Origin: Burkholderiales bacterium
GTDB taxonomy: Bacteria; Pseudomonadota; Gammaproteobacteria; Burkholderiales; Burkholderiaceae_C
DNA length: 40,747 nucleotides
Direction: 5' to 3'
Assembly (NCBI GenBank): GCA_026954015.1
Contig: JAIXLP010000084.1
Span: 1 to 40,747 of the forward strand
Positions 1 through 8,003 of the stretch are shown here, piece after piece (within the stretch, counting starts at the first letter, position 1; every line of letters starts with the position of its first letter). Both the position numbers and the translations under genes were made by a program. The notes under the pieces are model-generated. The model ran no database searches and was not told the DNA's origin. It saw only the letters and a list, made by a program, of their open reading frames with translations.

Positions 1-56
1 AATCTCAAAATCCCCCGCCGCAAGGCGTGCCGGTTCGATTCCGGCCTCCGGCACCA
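1..56 (+). tRNA. 3' portion of tRNA-Leu (anticodon CAA)
   Basis: Anticodon loop CTCAAAA lies at 4-10 (anticodon CAA), followed by the 3' anticodon-stem strand TCCCC at 11-15, a long class II variable arm (GCC-GCAA-GGC), a T arm GCCGG-TTCGATT-CCGGC, the acceptor strand CTCCGGC, discriminator A and an encoded CCA ending at 56. The long variable arm and CAA loop identify leucine. The 5' half lies outside the window. Oddity: the three bases before the loop are AAT, while the TCCCC strand requires GGA there, so pairing breaks at the loop boundary. This could be the contig edge, or a 3' tRNA fragment of the kind left at an integration site. Confidence 0.75.
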
Positions 57-111
57 CCCAACGCGAGGCCCACCATGGCACTGCGGCGCCCGTGCCGAGG
101 GTTCTGGCCGA

Positions 112-342
112 TCAGCTACCGCGGCGCCGGATCAAGGCGCGCCCGGCATCGGTGAGCGCATAGAGCCCCTGCTCCGTCTTGGCGATGTAGCCTGCCGTAA
201 CCAGGCGATCGGACAGATGATGGCGCAGCGCCTGCGGCACGCCCAGCACTGCTCCCATCTCGAGATGTTTGAGCAGCGTCATCTCGTCCAGCGTCGCCTC
301 GAACGCGTGCGGCCGTGTGCCGGTGACAGATTCGTCATGCAT
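112..342 (-). CDS. Small winged-helix-like protein, unknown function
   Basis: A 76-residue protein. The C-terminal half (about residues 36-72) reads as a helix-turn-helix followed by a wing: a run around ALRHHLSDRLV, then GYIAKTEQGLYALTDAGRALI, which ends like the marR/PadR-type 'LT..G..L' wing. I infer nucleic-acid binding or a role as a small regulator from this shape only. ATG at 342 was chosen because GGAG lies about 6 nt upstream; in-frame ATGs at 354 and 363 have poorer sites. The gene is divergent from the CoA transferase, with 114 bp between them, so it could act on that promoter, but nothing in the sequence proves it. The much longer open frame running upstream through the CoA transferase is a high-GC shadow. 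Confidence 0.6.
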   Translation of the reverse strand: MHDESVTGTRPHAFEATLDEMTLLKHLEMGAVLGVPQALRHHLSDRLVTAGYIAKTEQGLYALTDAGRALIRRRGS

Positions 343-456
343 TGCTCGCTCCATTGGTTCCATTGACCCGTTGGAGACGGCGCCGTGCCCCGGCGTTCCG
401 TCTGCGCTTACGATGCAGCGGTGCCGCAAGTGGACCGGCATACACAGGTGGTTCCC

Positions 457-1698
457 ATGAACGTTGCAGCCGCCGGCGCTCTGGCCGGCATCAAGGTGCT
501 TGACTTGTCGCGCGTGCTGGCGGGGCCATGGTGCACGCAGGTACTGGCCGACCTGGGGGCGGACGTCATCAAGGTGGAACGCCCCGGCGCGGGCGACGAC
601 ACGCGGCATTGGGGGCCGCCGTTTCTTGCGGACACCGCAGGGCACGCGACCGATCAGGCGAGCTACTACACCGCGTGCAACCGCAACAAGCGGTCGATCA
701 CCGTGGACATGGCCCAGCCCGAGGGGCAGGCACTGCTGCGCCGCGCCGCGTCCTCGGTGGACGTGGTGGTTGAAAACTTCAAGGTGGGCGGACTTGCGCG
801 CTACGGGCTGGACTACGAGAGCCTGAAAGCGACCAACCCCCGTCTGATCTACTGTTCGATCACCGGCTTCGGGCAGGACGGGCCCTACGCCGCGCGCGCG
901 GGCTACGACCTGATGGTGCAGGCGATGTGCGGCCTGATGAGCATCACCGGGCACGGCGACGGCGAGCCCGGCGGCGGCCCGCTCAAGGTGGGTGTGGCCG
1001 TGATCGACCTCTTTACCGGGCTGTACGCGAGCAATGCGATCCTCGCGGCGCTGCATGCACGCGCGCGTACCGGCGCGGGCCAGTACATCGACACCGCGCT
1101 GCTGGACGTGGGCATGGCCGTGCTCGCGAACCAGGCTGCCGGGTTCTTCGCGACGGACCGTTCGCCCGAGCGCGCGGGCAACGTCCACCCGAGTCTCGCG
1201 CCCTACCAGGATTTCGCGACACGCGACGGCCGGGTGCTGCTGGCGATCGGCAACGATGGGCAATTCGCGCGTTTTTGCCGCGTGGCGGGTCAGGCGGCGT
1301 GGGCAGACGATCCACGGTTCGCGACCAACTCCGCGCGGGTGCACCACCGCGACGCGCTGCTCGCGCTGATGGTGCCGGTGCTGCGCACGCACAGCAGCGC
1401 CGAATGGATTGAGCTGCTGCACGGCCAGGCCGTGCCGTGCGGGCCGATCAACACGATCGCGCAGGCGTTCGACGATCCGCAGGTGCGCGCACGCGGACTG
1501 CGCGTGGGCCTGCCACGCGCGGCAGGTGACGGTATCGAAGAAATCACCACTGTGGCGAGCCCGTTGCGGCTGTCGCAAACGCCGGTGCGCTACCACACTG
1601 CGCCGCCGACGCTGGGCCAGCACACCGACGAGGTGCTGCGCGAATGGGGGCTGGATGACGGCGCGATCGCGCATCTACGCGCCTGTCACGTCGTATAA
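457..1698 (+). CDS. CaiB/BaiF (family III) CoA transferase
   Basis: A 413-residue cytoplasmic enzyme of the formyl-CoA/carnitine-CoA transferase family, which moves CoA between carboxylic acids through an aspartyl-CoA intermediate. Seen: the N-terminal family motif GIKVLDLSRVLAGPW (residues 11-25), GADVIKVERPGAGD, the ENF motif near 106, SITGFGQDGPY (134-144), and RAGYDLMVQAMCGLM with the candidate catalytic Asp at 151. Length is normal for the family (about 400). The ATG at 457 matches the usual family N-terminus; the frame is open 72 nt further upstream but that part has no family character. The substrate cannot be told. No dehydrogenase, thiolase or other acyl-CoA gene is adjacent, so context does not help. 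Confidence 0.93.
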   Translation: MNVAAAGALAGIKVLDLSRVLAGPWCTQVLADLGADVIKVERPGAGDDTRHWGPPFLADTAGHATDQASYYTACNRNKRSITVDMAQPEGQALLRRAASSVDVVVENFKVGGLARYGLDYESLKATNPRLIYCSITGFGQDGPYAARAGYDLMVQAMCGLMSITGHGDGEPGGGPLKVGVAVIDLFTGLYASNAILAALHARARTGAGQYIDTALLDVGMAVLANQAAGFFATDRSPERAGNVHPSLAPYQDFATRDGRVLLAIGNDGQFARFCRVAGQAAWADDPRFATNSARVHHRDALLALMVPVLRTHSSAEWIELLHGQAVPCGPINTIAQAFDDPQVRARGLRVGLPRAAGDGIEEITTVASPLRLSQTPVRYHTAPPTLGQHTDEVLREWGLDDGAIAHLRACHVV

Positions 1699-1721
1699 AC
1701 GCGTAAAGCGGAGGTAAAACC

Positions 1722-2252
1722 TTGGCATGCGGGTCAACCAAAACTTCCCAGGCGCGTCTCACGGTCATGAGCACACCCGTCACGACCACCGCCTTGCGCC
1801 CGCTGGCACGCCTGGGTGCGACCGTTGGCGCGTTGGCGCTGCTTTTGACAGCCGGCTGCGCCGTGCCGGTGGCCGAGCCCTACGGGTATGGCCCCGACTA
1901 CGGGTACTACGACTATGGCTACGGCCCGGCGTATCCCGCCGTGCCCTACGTCATTCCCGCGCCGTCCACTTCCATCGTGCTGGAGGGAGGCTACTGGAGT
2001 GGGGGTCCGCGGTGGCGCGAACCACCACCCCTGCGACCAGGCAGGCCCCGGCCGCCTTGGGCGCATCCGCGTCCTCCCGAGGGCCACGCGCCGGGTCCAC
2101 GTCCGCCGCAGGCGCGTTCGCCCGATGGGCACTGGGGCCCGCCACCTGCTCGGGCACAAGGGCAGGCCGGTCCACGCGGGCCTTGGCAAGGCCGGCCCCA
2201 CCAACGCGATAGTGGCGGCGACCGGCCCCAGCGCGGCGAACGTGGTCGCTGA
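1722..2252 (+). CDS. Putative lipoprotein, Tyr/Gly- then Pro/Arg-rich
   Basis: A predicted outer-envelope lipoprotein. A hydrophobic stretch ending LTAGC is a lipobox. It is followed by a repetitive YGYGPDYGYYDYGYGP segment, a short conserved-looking EGGYWSGGPRW patch, and a Pro/Arg/Gly/His-rich low-complexity tail that looks disordered. Start choice: GGAGGT at 1710-1715 sits 6 nt before TTG 1722, an ideal ribosome site, giving 176 residues and an unusually long signal region. ATG 1767 gives 161 residues and a more typical signal peptide but has no clear ribosome site. The end is certain and the start is not. It probably forms one transcript with the next gene. No function can be assigned. 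Confidence 0.7.
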   Translation: MACGSTKTSQARLTVMSTPVTTTALRPLARLGATVGALALLLTAGCAVPVAEPYGYGPDYGYYDYGYGPAYPAVPYVIPAPSTSIVLEGGYWSGGPRWREPPPLRPGRPRPPWAHPRPPEGHAPGPRPPQARSPDGHWGPPPARAQGQAGPRGPWQGRPHQRDSGGDRPQRGERGR

Positions 2253-2277
2253 CGTCGGAAAGCAGGAGCGGCGCGGT

Positions 2278-2898
2278 ATGCGGTGGCTTTCCCTGGGCGC
2301 AACGGTGGCCGCAGCGTTAATGCTGGGTGTGCCGCTGGTCTGCGGGGCGCAGGTCATCCGGTGCACCGACCCCGTGACCGGCGGCGTTACCTACACCGAT
2401 GGCAGCTGTACCAAGGGGCAGGCCAGCCGGGAAGTCGCCCCGCGCCAGACGCCCGAGGAAATCCAGCGCGAACGCGATCAGGCTGAACAGGCTCTGCGGC
2501 TCAGGAACGAACGCCGCGAGGCTGAGGCGCTGCACGACGATGGACGGGTAGCCACGCCCGCGCAGCGCAGCGCCACGGACCCAGCGAGCTCCCCAGCCTG
2601 CCAGCAGGCGCGCCAAGCGCTGCAGAGGCTGCTCTCCACGCTCGACCCCTCGCTCTACGACACGTCGGTGCGGATCGACGCAGCGCAGCGCCAGGCCGAC
2701 CTGGCATGCCTGACCCCGTCCGAATACGCGCGGATGCAAAGCCGCCGCGGCAGCCGCCCGGCCTATGACGAAGCAGCCTACATCCCGCCGGTGGTGGTGG
2801 CGCCGCCGCGCCCGCGGCCACCGCAGCGCCAGCGCGAGATGGTGCAGTGCAACGTCTTTCGCTGCTACGACCGGCAGGGCAATAGTTACCCCCACTGA
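2278..2898 (+). CDS. Exported DUF4124-like protein
   Basis: A 206-residue secreted or periplasmic protein. Residues 1-24 form a signal peptide (MRW, hydrophobic core, VCGAQ cleavage). The mature N-terminus, VIRCTDPVTGGVTYTDGSC, is the cysteine-paired fragment typical of DUF4124. A charged helical region (PEEIQRERDQAEQALRLRNER) follows, consistent with a coiled coil, then a Pro-rich linker and a C-terminal MVQCNVFRCYD segment with another cysteine pair. ATG 2278 has AGGAG about 10 nt upstream. It lies 25 bp after the lipoprotein on the same strand and overlaps the 3' end of the convergent epimerase gene by 13 bp. Function unknown; the cysteines suggest a disulfide-stabilised envelope protein. 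Confidence 0.8.
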   Translation: MRWLSLGATVAAALMLGVPLVCGAQVIRCTDPVTGGVTYTDGSCTKGQASREVAPRQTPEEIQRERDQAEQALRLRNERREAEALHDDGRVATPAQRSATDPASSPACQQARQALQRLLSTLDPSLYDTSVRIDAAQRQADLACLTPSEYARMQSRRGSRPAYDEAAYIPPVVVAPPRPRPPQRQREMVQCNVFRCYDRQGNSYPH

Positions 2899-3818
2899 TC
2901 TGGTGGCAACGCCATGAGGCCGAGGCGCACCGTCGGATAGCGCAGCCGCAGCCGCAGTTCCTCGCGCAGACGACGGTTGACGAGGCGCCGCGATGCGCCC
3001 ATGAAACCCAGCAGCGCGGGTGGCAGCAGCGCCTGCGCGTCCGCACGCGAGACGCGCGGCGGGCGCGGCAGGCCGTACAGGTCGGCAGCCAGATCGAAAT
3101 ACTCCCCCATGCGCAGGCCGTCTTCGCCGCTTGCGTGGTAGATGCGCTGCGGCGCGCCGCGCCAGAGCGTTGCCACACAGGCGCGCGCGAGATCGTCGGC
3201 GTGGATGTGGTTGACGTACACGTCGTCTTCGGCGCGCAGCACGGGGGTGCCGCGCAGCAGGCGTTCGCGCGGCGTGCCGCTGGGGCGGTCGGCCGCATAG
3301 ATGCCCGGTGCGCGCAGGATGCCCACGCGCACGCCCAGGCGCCCCAGGGCCCGCAGCGCTTCTTCCGCGTGCACGCGCCGCAGGGCGCGCGGCGTGGCCG
3401 GCGCCACGGGGCGGGTTTCGCTCACCCACGCGCCGCCGCAGTCGCCGTACACCCCGCTGGTCGACACGTAGACCAGCGCGCGCGGCCGCGTGCGCCGCGC
3501 CAGGGCGTGCGCCAGCGCCGCAGTGCGCGGGTCTTGCTCACCGTGCGCGGGCGGCGGCGCCAGGTGCAGCACGTGGGTGGCGAGGCCGGCGAGCCGCGCG
3601 AGCGTCGCGTCGTCGTCCAGATCGCCCGCCAGCGGCATCGCACCGGCGGCGCGCAGCAGCGGCGCACGCGCCGGCGACGACGTGAGCGCCAGCAGCCGCA
3701 CCTGCCGGCCGAGCACGCGCGCGGCGCGCAGCCCCACGTCGCCGCAGCCGACGATGAGCACGCGCGGTCGGCGAAAGCGCGCGGGCGGCGCGCCCAGGGG
3801 GTTCTGGTTCGAAGGCAA
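2886..3818 (-). CDS. NAD(P)-binding epimerase/reductase-like protein (YeeZ-type atypical SDR)
   Basis: A 310-residue cytoplasmic Rossmann protein. RVLIVGCGDVG (about residues 19-29) is the dinucleotide-binding glycine motif. VYVSTSGVYG holds the Ser/Thr of the SDR active-site region, but the usual YxxxK is not evident, as in atypical extended SDRs. VNHIHADDLARA is the conserved late motif of this family. The substrate is unknown; relatives are loosely annotated as nucleoside-diphosphate-sugar epimerases. The only plausible start is TTG at 3818, since the open frame has no early ATG, so the start is less certain than the product. It is divergent from the flavin reductase gene at 3866. Confidence 0.82.
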   Translation of the reverse strand: MPSNQNPLGAPPARFRRPRVLIVGCGDVGLRAARVLGRQVRLLALTSSPARAPLLRAAGAMPLAGDLDDDATLARLAGLATHVLHLAPPPAHGEQDPRTAALAHALARRTRPRALVYVSTSGVYGDCGGAWVSETRPVAPATPRALRRVHAEEALRALGRLGVRVGILRAPGIYAADRPSGTPRERLLRGTPVLRAEDDVYVNHIHADDLARACVATLWRGAPQRIYHASGEDGLRMGEYFDLAADLYGLPRPPRVSRADAQALLPPALLGFMGASRRLVNRRLREELRLRLRYPTVRLGLMALPPDQWG

Positions 3819-3865
3819 AATCGGGCGTTTGTCCTAGTTCAAGAACCTCGGAGCATAGCCACCCC

Positions 3866-4918
3866 ATGTCCGGCACCGACACCGCGTTCCACGTCACCGT
3901 CCAGCCCAGCGGGCGCAGCTTCGACGTGCAGCAGGACGAAACCATCCTCGCGGCGGCGATCCGCCAGCACGTCGGCATGCCCTACGGCTGCAAGGACGGC
4001 GCCTGCGGCTCGTGCAAGTGCCGCAAGCTCGAAGGCACGGTGCAGATGCGCCACCACCTGCGCGGCGCGCTCAGCGAAGCCGAGGAAGCCGAGGGCCTGA
4101 TCCTCGCGTGCAGCGCGGTGCCGCTGTCGGACGTGGTGCTGCAGTCCGAGCAGGTGACCAACGTGGACAGCTTCGCGGTGCGCAAGTTTCCGGTGCGCGT
4201 GGGCAGCCTCGCGCGCGCCGCCGACGACGTGATGCTGGCCCGCATGCTGCTGCCCGCAGGCAGCAATTTCGGCTATTTCGCCGGGCAGTACGTGGAATTC
4301 CTGCTGCGCGACGGCTCGCGGCGCGCCTACTCGATGGCCAACGCGCCGCACACGCAGGCCGCGGCGCCGGGGCTGGAGCTGCACATCCGCCACACCCCGG
4401 GCGGACTCTTCACCGACCATGTGTTCTCGGCGATGAAGGAAAAGGACATCCTGCGCGTCGAAGGCCCGTTCGGCAGCTTCCGGCTGGACGAAACCTCTGG
4501 CGCACCCATCGTGCTGCTCGCCTCGGGCACCGGCTTCGCGCCGATCAAGGCGCTGATCGAGCACCTGCAGTACCTTGGCACCGACCGCAGCGCCGTGCTG
4601 TACTGGGGCGGGCGCCGGCCGCGCGATCTGTACATGGACGCCTGGGTGCGCGAGCGGCTGGCCGAGATGCCCACGCTGCGCTACGTGCCCGTGGTGTCGG
4701 ACGCGCTGCCCGAGGACGGCTGGCAGGGCCGCACGGGTTTCGTGCACCAGGCGGTGCTCCACGACTTTCCCGATCTGTCCACGCACCAGGTCTACGCCTG
4801 CGGCTCGCCCGTGGTGATCGACGCGGCGCGCGCGAGCTTCACCGCGGAGCGCCGCCTGCCCGCGCAGGCGTTTCATGCCGATGCCTTCCTCACCGAGGCC
4901 GACAAGCACGCAGAATGA
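3866..4918 (+). CDS. 2Fe-2S ferredoxin / FAD-NAD(P) reductase fusion (glucoseen-reductase type)
   Basis: A 350-residue electron-transfer enzyme carrying electrons from NAD(P)H through FAD to a plant-type 2Fe-2S cluster. The N-terminal ferredoxin domain has ligands C42, C47, C50 and C82 (GCKDGACGSCKC...LACS). A flavin domain with RAYSMANAP follows, then an NAD domain with GTGFAPIKALIEH and a CGSPVVIDAA terminus. Length and domain order match the proteins annotated as CDP-6-deoxy-delta-3,4-glucoseen reductase in Burkholderiales. No deoxysugar genes are nearby, so that annotation should be taken as a family label; the partner (an oxygenase or another acceptor) is not visible here. The start codon follows a short divergent gap. 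Confidence 0.9.
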   Translation: MSGTDTAFHVTVQPSGRSFDVQQDETILAAAIRQHVGMPYGCKDGACGSCKCRKLEGTVQMRHHLRGALSEAEEAEGLILACSAVPLSDVVLQSEQVTNVDSFAVRKFPVRVGSLARAADDVMLARMLLPAGSNFGYFAGQYVEFLLRDGSRRAYSMANAPHTQAAAPGLELHIRHTPGGLFTDHVFSAMKEKDILRVEGPFGSFRLDETSGAPIVLLASGTGFAPIKALIEHLQYLGTDRSAVLYWGGRRPRDLYMDAWVRERLAEMPTLRYVPVVSDALPEDGWQGRTGFVHQAVLHDFPDLSTHQVYACGSPVVIDAARASFTAERRLPAQAFHADAFLTEADKHAE

Positions 4919-4946
4919 CGTTTTTCACACCACAGGAGCACCCTCC

Positions 4947-5912
4947 ATGCAACGTAGAACGCTGCTGAGCGCGGCCACCGCCGCCGCCCTCGCCTCACCC
5001 TGGAGCCACGCGCAGAACGCGCCGATCCGCCTCATCGTGCCCTACCCGCCCGGAGGGCCGCTGGACGTGACATCGCGCGCGCTGGCGGAGCAGGTGCGCG
5101 ACACGCTGGGCAACGTGGTGGTCGAGAACAAGCCGGGCGCGGGCGGCAACATCGGCGCGGACGTGGTGGCCAAGGCCGCGCCCGACGGACTGACCATAGG
5201 CCTGGCCGCCACCGCCACGCACGCGGTCAATCCCTGGCTCTACCGCAGCATGCCCTACGACGCAGGCAAGGATTTCGCCGCCATCACGCAGATGGTGCGC
5301 GTGCCCAACGTGCTCGTGATGAACGCCGAGCGCGCCGCCCGCTACGGCGTGCACAGCGTGGCCGACCTCATAGCCTACGCCAAGACGCACCCCGGCCAGC
5401 TCAACTACGGCAGCGGCGGCAACGGCAGCGCCGGGCACCTGGCGGGCGAAATGTTCAAGCAGAAGGCAGGCATCTACGCGGTGCACATCCCCTACCGCGG
5501 CGCCAACCCGGCGCAGCTTGCGCTGCTGGCGGGCGAGGTGGACTACAACATCGACAACCTGGCCGCCGCCGCGCCCAACATCAAGGCCGGCAAGCTCAAG
5601 CCGCTGGCGGTGACCACGCTGGCGGCAAGCCCCATGCTGCCGGGCGTGCCGCCCATGGCCGATACGTTTCCCGGCTTTGCGATCGACACCTGGTGGGGGC
5701 TGGTCGCGCCCGCGGGCACGCCGCCCGCGGCCATCGCGCGGCTCAACAAGGCATTCACCGACGCACTCAAGACACCGGCGATCCAGACGCGCTTTACGGC
5801 CCTGCTGGCCGAGCCCGTACCGACGAGCGCGCAGCAGTTCGGCGACTTCATGGCCGCCGAGCGCGCCAAGTACCAGGACATCGTCAAGGCCTCGGGCGCG
5901 CACGTCGATTGA
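4947..5912 (+). CDS. Bug-family (TctC) periplasmic solute-binding protein
   Basis: A 321-residue periplasmic binding protein of the tripartite tricarboxylate transporter/Bug family, which captures small carboxylates or related ligands. Seen: a signal peptide (MQRRTLLSAATAAALASPWSHAQ), the family motif IRLIVPYPPGGPLDVTSRALA, VENKPGAGGNIGAD, LNYGSGGNGSAGHLAGE, and IPYRGANPAQLALLAGEVD. ATG 4947 has AGGAG at 4933-4937. No membrane TctA/TctB genes are adjacent, which is usual for the expanded Bug families of betaproteobacteria. The stop codon directly abuts a palindromic repeat (5912-6006). The ligand cannot be predicted. Confidence 0.93.
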   Translation: MQRRTLLSAATAAALASPWSHAQNAPIRLIVPYPPGGPLDVTSRALAEQVRDTLGNVVVENKPGAGGNIGADVVAKAAPDGLTIGLAATATHAVNPWLYRSMPYDAGKDFAAITQMVRVPNVLVMNAERAARYGVHSVADLIAYAKTHPGQLNYGSGGNGSAGHLAGEMFKQKAGIYAVHIPYRGANPAQLALLAGEVDYNIDNLAAAAPNIKAGKLKPLAVTTLAASPMLPGVPPMADTFPGFAIDTWWGLVAPAGTPPAAIARLNKAFTDALKTPAIQTRFTALLAEPVPTSAQQFGDFMAAERAKYQDIVKASGAHVD

Positions 5913-6006
5913 AAAATCATAGCTGCAGGCGCTCTACCTGTAGCGGTTTTGCATAGTTGCAAGGTTGAAACTGGCTACCAACAAGCGCGGGCAGCTATCG
6001 TTTTGA
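5912..6006. repeat. Palindromic interspersed repeat, copy A (long form)
   Basis: The left arm, AAAATCATAGCTGCAGGCGCT (from 5913), and the right arm, which reads on the other strand as AAAACGATAGCTGCCCGCGC, are inverted copies separated by about 45 bp. The right arm provides the last codons and TAG stop of folK; the left arm abuts the stop of the Bug gene. The arm core (ATAGCTG..GCGCT) is shared with the other copies in this window. Confidence 0.7.
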
Positions 6007-6480
6007 TGAGTACCAGTCTGGTGCGGGCGCCACCCGCTCGATGCGCTGTCCCGCAACGGCAGCGCGCTGCGCCGCGCTCACCCGCTCGGGTGCCAGTTCG
6101 GCCAGCGGCAACACCACGAAGGCGCGCTGCATCATGCGCGGGTGCGGCAGCGTGAGCTCGGCGTCTGCACACTGCACCGCGTCGTAGAGCAGCAGGTCCA
6201 GATCCAGCGTGCGCGGCGCGTTGCGGTAGGGGCGCGTGCGACCGGCGGCCGTTTCGATCGCCTGCAGCGCACGCAGCAGCGCCAGCGGTGCGAGCGTGGT
6301 CTGCAGACAGGCGACCGCGTTGAAGTAGTCCGGCCCGCCTGCATCCACCGGCGCGCTCGCGTACAGCGAAGAGACCGCGGCAAGCCGCGTTGCAGGCAGC
6401 GCGGCGAGCGCCTGCACCGCCGCCGCCAGCGCGACGCGCGCGTCGCCAAGGTTGGCGCCCAGGCCGACGTAGGCGCTCAC
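5995..6480 (-). CDS. folK: 6-hydroxymethyl-7,8-dihydropterin pyrophosphokinase
   Basis: Transfers pyrophosphate from ATP to hydroxymethyl-dihydropterin in folate synthesis (cytoplasm). The protein is 161 residues, the normal length. Seen: SAYVGLGANLGD (2-13), PDYFNAVACLQT (about 50-61), RTRPYRNAPRTLDLDLLLYD with the metal-binding pair D93 and D95, and LPHPRM. It starts at GTG 6480 inside the pcnB stop (GTGA overlap), so it is the last gene of the hda-HAD-pcnB-folK run. Its final residues (SSKR) and stop codon lie in a palindromic repeat, so the C-terminus appears to have been set by the repeat arm. No folE, folB or folP lies nearby. Confidence 0.93.
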   Translation of the reverse strand: MSAYVGLGANLGDARVALAAAVQALAALPATRLAAVSSLYASAPVDAGGPDYFNAVACLQTTLAPLALLRALQAIETAAGRTRPYRNAPRTLDLDLLLYDAVQCADAELTLPHPRMMQRAFVVLPLAELAPERVSAAQRAAVAGQRIERVAPAPDWYSSKR

Positions 6481-8003
6481 TGCGCCGTGGTGTCCGGCGC
6501 GTCGCCGTCCCGCGCCGCGGGCCTGCGCCGCCTGCGCCGCCGCTTGCGCGCGGGGGGTGCGTCCTGCGCATCGTCCTGCGCAGGCTCGTCGGGCTCTGGG
6601 CGGGCGGCAGCGGCCTTGCGCGGCTGCGCGCGCTGGCGCTGGCGCTGCTCGTCGCGCACCTGGTCGAGCATGTCCTGGCGGCGGGCGTCGTCCGCGACGG
6701 AGAACTGCTGCCACCAGCCGACGAGTTCCTCGGACACCTCGCCCGCATCGACGCGCAGCCGCAGGAAGTCGAACCCCGCGCGAAAGCGGATGTGCGCCAC
6801 CATGCTGAACGCGCTGTGCCCGGTGCGCCGCTCGAAGCGCGGCTGCATGACCCAGATCTCGCGCATGTCCGCTGCCAGCTTGCCGCGTCCGGACACATCA
6901 CCGATACGTTGCGCAAACACCGCGTCGATCGCGCCCTGCAGCGCGGGGAACGCGGGCTCGCCCTGCGCCTGGCGCCGCTCCCAGCCCGCCTTCACGTCGG
7001 GCCAGAGCACGCACGAGAGCAGAAAGCTCGGCGCCACCGCCTTGCCCTCGCCCACGCGCCGGTCGGTATCGAGCAGCACGGCGTGCACCAACGGCAGCTC
7101 GGCGCGTTCGACCACGACGTCAAGCAGCGCATAGATGCCCTTTTCCAGCCCGAGCTTTCTCAGTTGCGCGACGGACGCGAGCGCGTGCCCCGTCTGCAGC
7201 AGCTTGAGCATTTCGTCGAACAACCGGCTCTGCGGTATGTCGCGCAGCAGCGGCTCGCAGGCCACGAGCGGGCGCGCGGTGCGCGGCTCCAGCCGGAAGC
7301 CGCGCGCGTCCAGCTTGGCCGCGAAGCGCGCGGCGCGGATGATGCGCACCGGGTCTTCGTGAAAGCGCGTGGCCGGGTCGCCGATCATGCGCAGCACGCG
7401 CTTTTGCGCGTCCTGGATGCCCTTGTGGTAGTCCACGACGACCTCGGTCTCGGGGTCGTAATAGAGCGCATTGACCGTGAAGTCGCGCCGTGCGGCGTCT
7501 TCCTCCTGCGAGCCCCAGACGTTGTCGCGCAGCACGCGCCCGCTCGCGTCCACCGCGTGGCGCAGGCCCGCGAGCTCGGTCTTGCTGGTCTTCTCGTTGC
7601 CCGGCACCGTCTCGGCGGCGGTGTTGTCCAGGTAGGCGCGAAAGGTGGAAACCTCGATCACCTCGTGTTCGCGCCCGCGCCCGTGCACCACGTGGACGAT
7701 GCGAAAGCGCCGCCCGATGATGAACGCGCGCCGGAACAGCCCCTTGACCTGCTCGGGCGTGGCGTTGGTCGCCACGTCGAAATCCTTGGGCTTGAGCCCG
7801 AGCAGCAGGTCGCGCACCGCGCCGCCGACGATGTAGGCCTCGTAGCCCGCGCCCTTGAGCGTGCGCACCACCTCGGTCGCGCGCTTGTCCACCAGCTTGG
7901 CGTCGATCTGGTGCACGCTTGCGGGCACCTCCTCGCGCTTGCCGAAACGGTGCTTGCCGTGGGCACTCTTGCCCAGCAGCCGGTCGATGAAAGTCTTGAT
8001 CAT
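6477..8003 (-). CDS. pcnB: Poly(A) polymerase I
   Basis: Adds 3' poly(A) tails to RNA, which in bacteria promotes decay. The protein is 508 residues. The class II nucleotidyltransferase head has GGAVRD (60-65) and the metal pair D74/D76 in KDFD. The signature IIGRRFRIVHV (95-105) separates bacterial poly(A) polymerases from CCA-adding enzymes. RIIRAARFAAKL follows, and the protein ends in a very basic tail (a run of Arg after PPARKRRR), typical of RNA-binding extensions in this family. ATG 8003 overlaps the HAD gene stop (ATGA). The open frame extends about 60 codons upstream, but that lies in the HAD gene and shows no conserved character. Confidence 0.94.
   Translation of the reverse strand: MIKTFIDRLLGKSAHGKHRFGKREEVPASVHQIDAKLVDKRATEVVRTLKGAGYEAYIVGGAVRDLLLGLKPKDFDVATNATPEQVKGLFRRAFIIGRRFRIVHVVHGRGREHEVIEVSTFRAYLDNTAAETVPGNEKTSKTELAGLRHAVDASGRVLRDNVWGSQEEDAARRDFTVNALYYDPETEVVVDYHKGIQDAQKRVLRMIGDPATRFHEDPVRIIRAARFAAKLDARGFRLEPRTARPLVACEPLLRDIPQSRLFDEMLKLLQTGHALASVAQLRKLGLEKGIYALLDVVVERAELPLVHAVLLDTDRRVGEGKAVAPSFLLSCVLWPDVKAGWERRQAQGEPAFPALQGAIDAVFAQRIGDVSGRGKLAADMREIWVMQPRFERRTGHSAFSMVAHIRFRAGFDFLRLRVDAGEVSEELVGWWQQFSVADDARRQDMLDQVRDEQRQRQRAQPRKAAAARPEPDEPAQDDAQDAPPARKRRRRRRRPAARDGDAPDTTAQ

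Noticed and set aside
112..1674. A 520-codon open frame on the minus strand across the CoA transferase
   Set aside because: It has Arg/His/Ala-rich composition with no family motif and lies opposite a gene with clear conserved motifs. Only its last 76 codons look like a real gene.
3135..4100. Long plus-strand frame opposite the epimerase-like gene and into the flavin reductase
   Set aside because: Arg/Ala/His-rich shadow of two well-supported genes.
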